Shown here: piece after piece, positions 63,297 to 64,000 of the stretch
How positions within the stretch are numbered: position 1 is the stretch's first letter
Layout of the letters: every line of letters starts with the position of its first letter
DNA from: JAEUIX01 sp964611125
Lineage (GTDB): Bacteria; Planctomycetota; Phycisphaerae; Phycisphaerales; UBA1924
Assembly: GCA_964611125.1 (NCBI GenBank)
Contig: CAZSZO010000006.1
Location: 62,001 to 126,000, forward strand
Direction: 5' to 3'
DNA length: 64,000 nucleotides
Program-made: the position numbers and the translations under genes
Notes under the pieces: generated by a model
What the model was told of the DNA's origin: nothing
What the model saw: only the letters and a program-made list of their open reading frames with translations
Databases searched by the model: none

Positions 63297-64000
63297 CTAC
63301 TGCTTCGGTTCTTCACCGCCGGACCCGGGCCGCACGCCGTCCTCATCCACGGGCGACCGCGCCTGCTCGCGCACATCGACGCTCCAGCCCGGCTCGGCGG
63401 GCGGCCGGATGTCGAACGCGCTCCCGTCGATCGGCCCGTTCACCGCCTGATTGATCAGCAGGATCTCCGAGTCCTTCCCCTCCGCGGTGCGCGTACGCGC
63501 CAGCCGGGGCAGCAGGTCGGTCTTGCCGCCCGGTGAATTGATGATGTACCAGATGCGGATCTCGACAAAGTCCCGCGCGTCCCGCCCCATGATCCTCGGC
63601 GTCAGCTTCAGCTGCACCGTGTCCTTGTACCGCTCGCGCACCGCCGGCTCGGCATCGTCCAGGCCGTCGCCGTACGGCACGACCGTCGCCACGAACCGGC
63701 TCAGGATGTCCTGCTTCTTCTGCCCGATCGGCAGCGGGAATGGACCCTCGCCCAGCTTCAGCGGGTCGGCCCGCTGCCCGGGCGCCACCACCCGCCGCTT
63801 GGTGAACTGCTTCGCCGACGCGTTCCGCTCCACGAACCACTCGCCGTCGAAGACCAGATGCTTGGTCTCCGTCCGCTTCACCGCGTCCTTCCCCTGGCCC
63901 ACCAGCAGCGTGTCGAAGATCACGGCGAACCGCTTGCGCGCCGGGATATCGCCCCGGGCCGCCTCGGAGTCAAAGGAGAGCTTCCCGCGCCACATCTGCC
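63297..64000 (-). CDS. LolA-like secreted protein, 5' end outside window
   Basis: The visible 232 residues run to the stop at 63297 and the gene is open to the window edge. An ATG at 63995 may be internal. Segments such as ARKRFAVIFDTLLVGQG, TKHLVFDGEWFVERNASAKQFTKRRVV and LGEGPFPLPIGQKKQDI resemble LolA/outer-membrane lipoprotein-sorting beta folds. The acidic C-terminal tail (DEDGVRPGSGGEEPKQ) is probably unstructured. It is likely in one operon with the downstream metallopeptidase. The lipoprotein-carrier role is an inference. Confidence 0.6.
   Translation of the reverse strand, partial: QMWRGKLSFDSEAARGDIPARKRFAVIFDTLLVGQGKDAVKRTETKHLVFDGEWFVERNASAKQFTKRRVVAPGQRADPLKLGEGPFPLPIGQKKQDILSRFVATVVPYGDGLDDAEPAVRERYKDTVQLKLTPRIMGRDARDFVEIRIWYIINSPGGKTDLLPRLARTRTAEGKDSEILLINQAVNGPIDGSAFDIRPPAEPGWSVDVREQARSPVDEDGVRPGSGGEEPKQ

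Overview
The window is very GC-rich chromosomal DNA that most resembles a member of the Planctomycetota, probably Phycisphaerae. The evidence is a C-terminal dockerin-like module with the core PDDLSDYI on five large secreted proteins, an LEPRKLL motif at the N-terminus of a 2,370-residue surface protein, a PEP-CTERM-like tail (PTPG...AARRRR), two ECF sigma factor / Ser-Thr kinase pairs, and many TPR and beta-propeller proteins. A run of exactly 100 N shows that this is a draft scaffold. No species can be named from the sequence.

Layout. 1-12,700: the end of a secreted repeat protein; a coupled ECF sigma factor and Ser/Thr kinase-TPR gene; a secreted WD40/TolB-like protein with dockerin motifs; a PDZ/hydrolase/Ycf48-like mosaic; and a winged-helix regulator next to a secreted subtilase, with a near-consensus promoter and a palindromic operator candidate. 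12,700-16,860: an accessory island with an IS3-family element (orfB frameshifted), a visibly AT-richer OLD/PARIS-like ATPase-TOPRIM gene, a decayed transposase fragment and dispersed palindromic repeats. 16,860-31,200: mostly core genes, namely a lipoprotein, PhoH, the PgpH-like 7TM-HD hydrolase, a TPR zinc-ribbon membrane protein, a class V aminotransferase, PhoU, an HtrA protease, PanB, QueF and a TPR lipoprotein. 31,200-38,350: TruD, a flavoprotein-like NAD(P)-binding protein, the sulfate-activation operon cysD-cysN-cysC, and just upstream on the same strand a sulfotransferase-like gene that could use the PAPS this operon makes. 39,000-49,220: three consecutive secreted proteins, all ending in the dockerin-like module. 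49,490-50,290: a tRNA-Gly whose 3' end is overlapped by an AbiU2-like HEPN gene. 50,475-54,850: a second ECF/kinase pair, in which the kinase is fused in frame to a beta-propeller, an Ig-like domain and a dockerin-like tail. 55,030-57,937: a TPR protein built from near-identical 150-bp repeats and interrupted by the N gap. 57,900-64,000: RarA, a PlsC-like acyltransferase, a TPR-metallopeptidase and the end of a LolA-like protein.

The main biological themes are envelope and surface building (dockerin-type proteins, HtrA, subtilase, lipoproteins), one-component and ECF/kinase signalling, and sulfate assimilation with possible sulfation. Candidate phage-defence genes sit at the two mobile-looking sites. 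The most unusual items are the kinase-propeller-dockerin fusion, the stand-alone ATPase-TOPRIM gene in the IS island, the HEPN gene overlapping a tRNA, and the 150-bp repeat gene whose scaffold gap behaves as zero or a multiple of 150 bp.
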